Shown here: one piece after another, positions 5,664 to 6,233 of the stretch
Layout of the letters: each line of letters starts with the position of its first letter
Numbering within the stretch: position 1 is the first letter of the stretch
DNA from: an uncultured Ruminococcus sp.
Lineage (GTDB): Bacteria; Bacillota; Clostridia; Oscillospirales; Acutalibacteraceae
Length of the DNA stretch: 6,233 bases
Direction of reading: 5' to 3'
Assembly (NCBI GenBank): GCA_902803585.1
Contig: CADCQO010000003.1
Coordinates: forward strand, 1-6,233
Made by a program: the position numbers and the translations under genes
Notes under the pieces: model-generated
The model's database searches: none
What the model saw: only the letters and a program-made list of their open reading frames with translations
What the model was told of the DNA's origin: nothing

Positions 5664-6206
5664 ATGAAGCAAAAGAAAAAAGATGTCTGGAATCTGATTT
5701 TCTCGGCGTTTCTGGTGACAGCATTCCTGATTTGTTCATCGTTCTTCATTGGTATGATCAACGACTCTTTTTCTCAGGATATCGTAAAGCGCACCCTGAT
5801 GGTGGCTCTGGTATTTGTGCTGTTCGGAGCACTGCTGTTCTATGCTACCCGTGTAGGAGACGGCAGGCAGATCGTACGTTTTTCACTGGCAACATTATTA
5901 CTGATGGTTGCACCGGCTTTATACGTCATTGTAGCTTCGGTCACAGCAGGTTTGCCGTTCCATGATGTCATCAGCAGCCGCACCGAACTGGTAAATATCG
6001 CTGCGGTCGTGCTTGGCTACGGACTCCCCTATACGTTCCTCAGCGGTTTTGAACTGGAACGCACCGTTGATCGTGAAGACGAACCGGACGGGGAATCTGA
6101 CGGAACTGAATCAGCAGAACCGGCAGAGGAAACGGAAGAAATGCCGGAAGACACCGAAGCACTTCCGGAGAATTTCACAGATGAATCCTCAGACGGGGAT
6201 TTGTAA
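5664..6206 (+). CDS. Unidentified four-helix membrane protein with acidic C-terminal tail
   Basis: The product has 180 residues and starts MKQKKKDVWN. Four hydrophobic segments are visible at about 10-31, 43-62, 72-94 and 108-128. The basic N-terminus and an even helix number put both ends in the cytoplasm. Residues 136-180 form a low-complexity tail with 21 Asp/Glu and one Arg (Arg137), containing runs such as EPAEETEEMPEDTEALPE. I do not recognise a family. The start at 5664 is chosen because GAGGA (5651-5655) lies 8 nt upstream; an in-frame GTG at 5625 would add 13 residues not resembling a membrane-protein start. It lies downstream of prmA on the same strand and may be co-transcribed, which does not by itself imply a role in ribosome modification. 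Confidence 0.8.
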   Translation: MKQKKKDVWNLIFSAFLVTAFLICSSFFIGMINDSFSQDIVKRTLMVALVFVLFGALLFYATRVGDGRQIVRFSLATLLLMVAPALYVIVASVTAGLPFHDVISSRTELVNIAAVVLGYGLPYTFLSGFELERTVDREDEPDGESDGTESAEPAEETEEMPEDTEALPENFTDESSDGDL

Positions 6207-6227
6207 ATACTATCACTATTCTATTCT

Positions 6228-6233
6228 AAAGGA
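6228..6233 (+). promoter_or_regulatory. Possible ribosome binding site of the next gene
   Basis: The window ends in AAAGGA, 21 nt after the stop of the membrane-protein gene, with no terminator between. A further co-directional gene probably starts just past the edge. Confidence 0.4.

Noticed and set aside
5456..5965. 169-codon open frame overlapping the prmA end and the next gene
   Set aside because: It spans two well-supported genes in another frame, with mixed composition and no domain.
1..6233. CRISPR arrays, tRNA or rRNA genes, transposases, phage genes, toxin-antitoxin pairs
   Set aside because: I looked for regular repeats, tRNA-like cloverleaf ends, transposase motifs and small paired open frames on both strands and saw none.

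Overview
The window looks like ordinary chromosome from a Gram-positive anaerobe of the class Clostridia, most plausibly a Ruminococcus/Oscillospiraceae-type gut bacterium. Four things point there. The LeuC/LeuD pair is of the compact two-subunit clostridial type (424 and 160 residues). Purine-rich Shine-Dalgarno sites precede nearly every start. There is a lipoprotein-type signal sequence, and the sigma-A style promoters have 17-bp spacers. The assignment rests on protein style and was not searched.

Layout, left to right. (1) 1-317, minus: the N-terminal part of an unidentified single-pass membrane protein that runs off the left edge. (2) 318-579: a divergent intergenic region with the minus-strand promoter and a repeated TAAC(C)GGTTAC motif. 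(3) 580-2694, plus: a strong promoter, leuC, an unusually long and foldable 159-nt spacer, leuD, then a bidirectional intrinsic terminator. (4) 2726-3826, minus: a secreted lipoprotein with features of a SurA/PrsA-like folding factor, convergent with leuD, with one or two promoters. (5) 4001-4423, minus: a small three-helix membrane protein with a Pro/Gln/Tyr-rich N-terminus, with its own terminator and extended -10 promoter. (6) 4580-5565, plus: promoter and prmA (ribosomal protein L11 methyltransferase). (7) 5664-6206, plus: an unidentified four-helix membrane protein with a very acidic C-terminal tail. The last six bases look like the ribosome binding site of a further gene.

How the genes work together. 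LeuC and LeuD form one enzyme, isopropylmalate isomerase, the second step of leucine biosynthesis. No leuA or leuB is present, so the pathway is split or continues elsewhere. The other genes are mostly separate transcription units: each has a recognisable promoter, and terminators separate the convergent or consecutive units. I see no mobile element, tRNA, rRNA, CRISPR array or phage gene.

I found no convincing new biological system. The points most worth a second look are the structured leuC-leuD spacer, the repeated motif over the divergent promoter region, and the unidentified membrane proteins.
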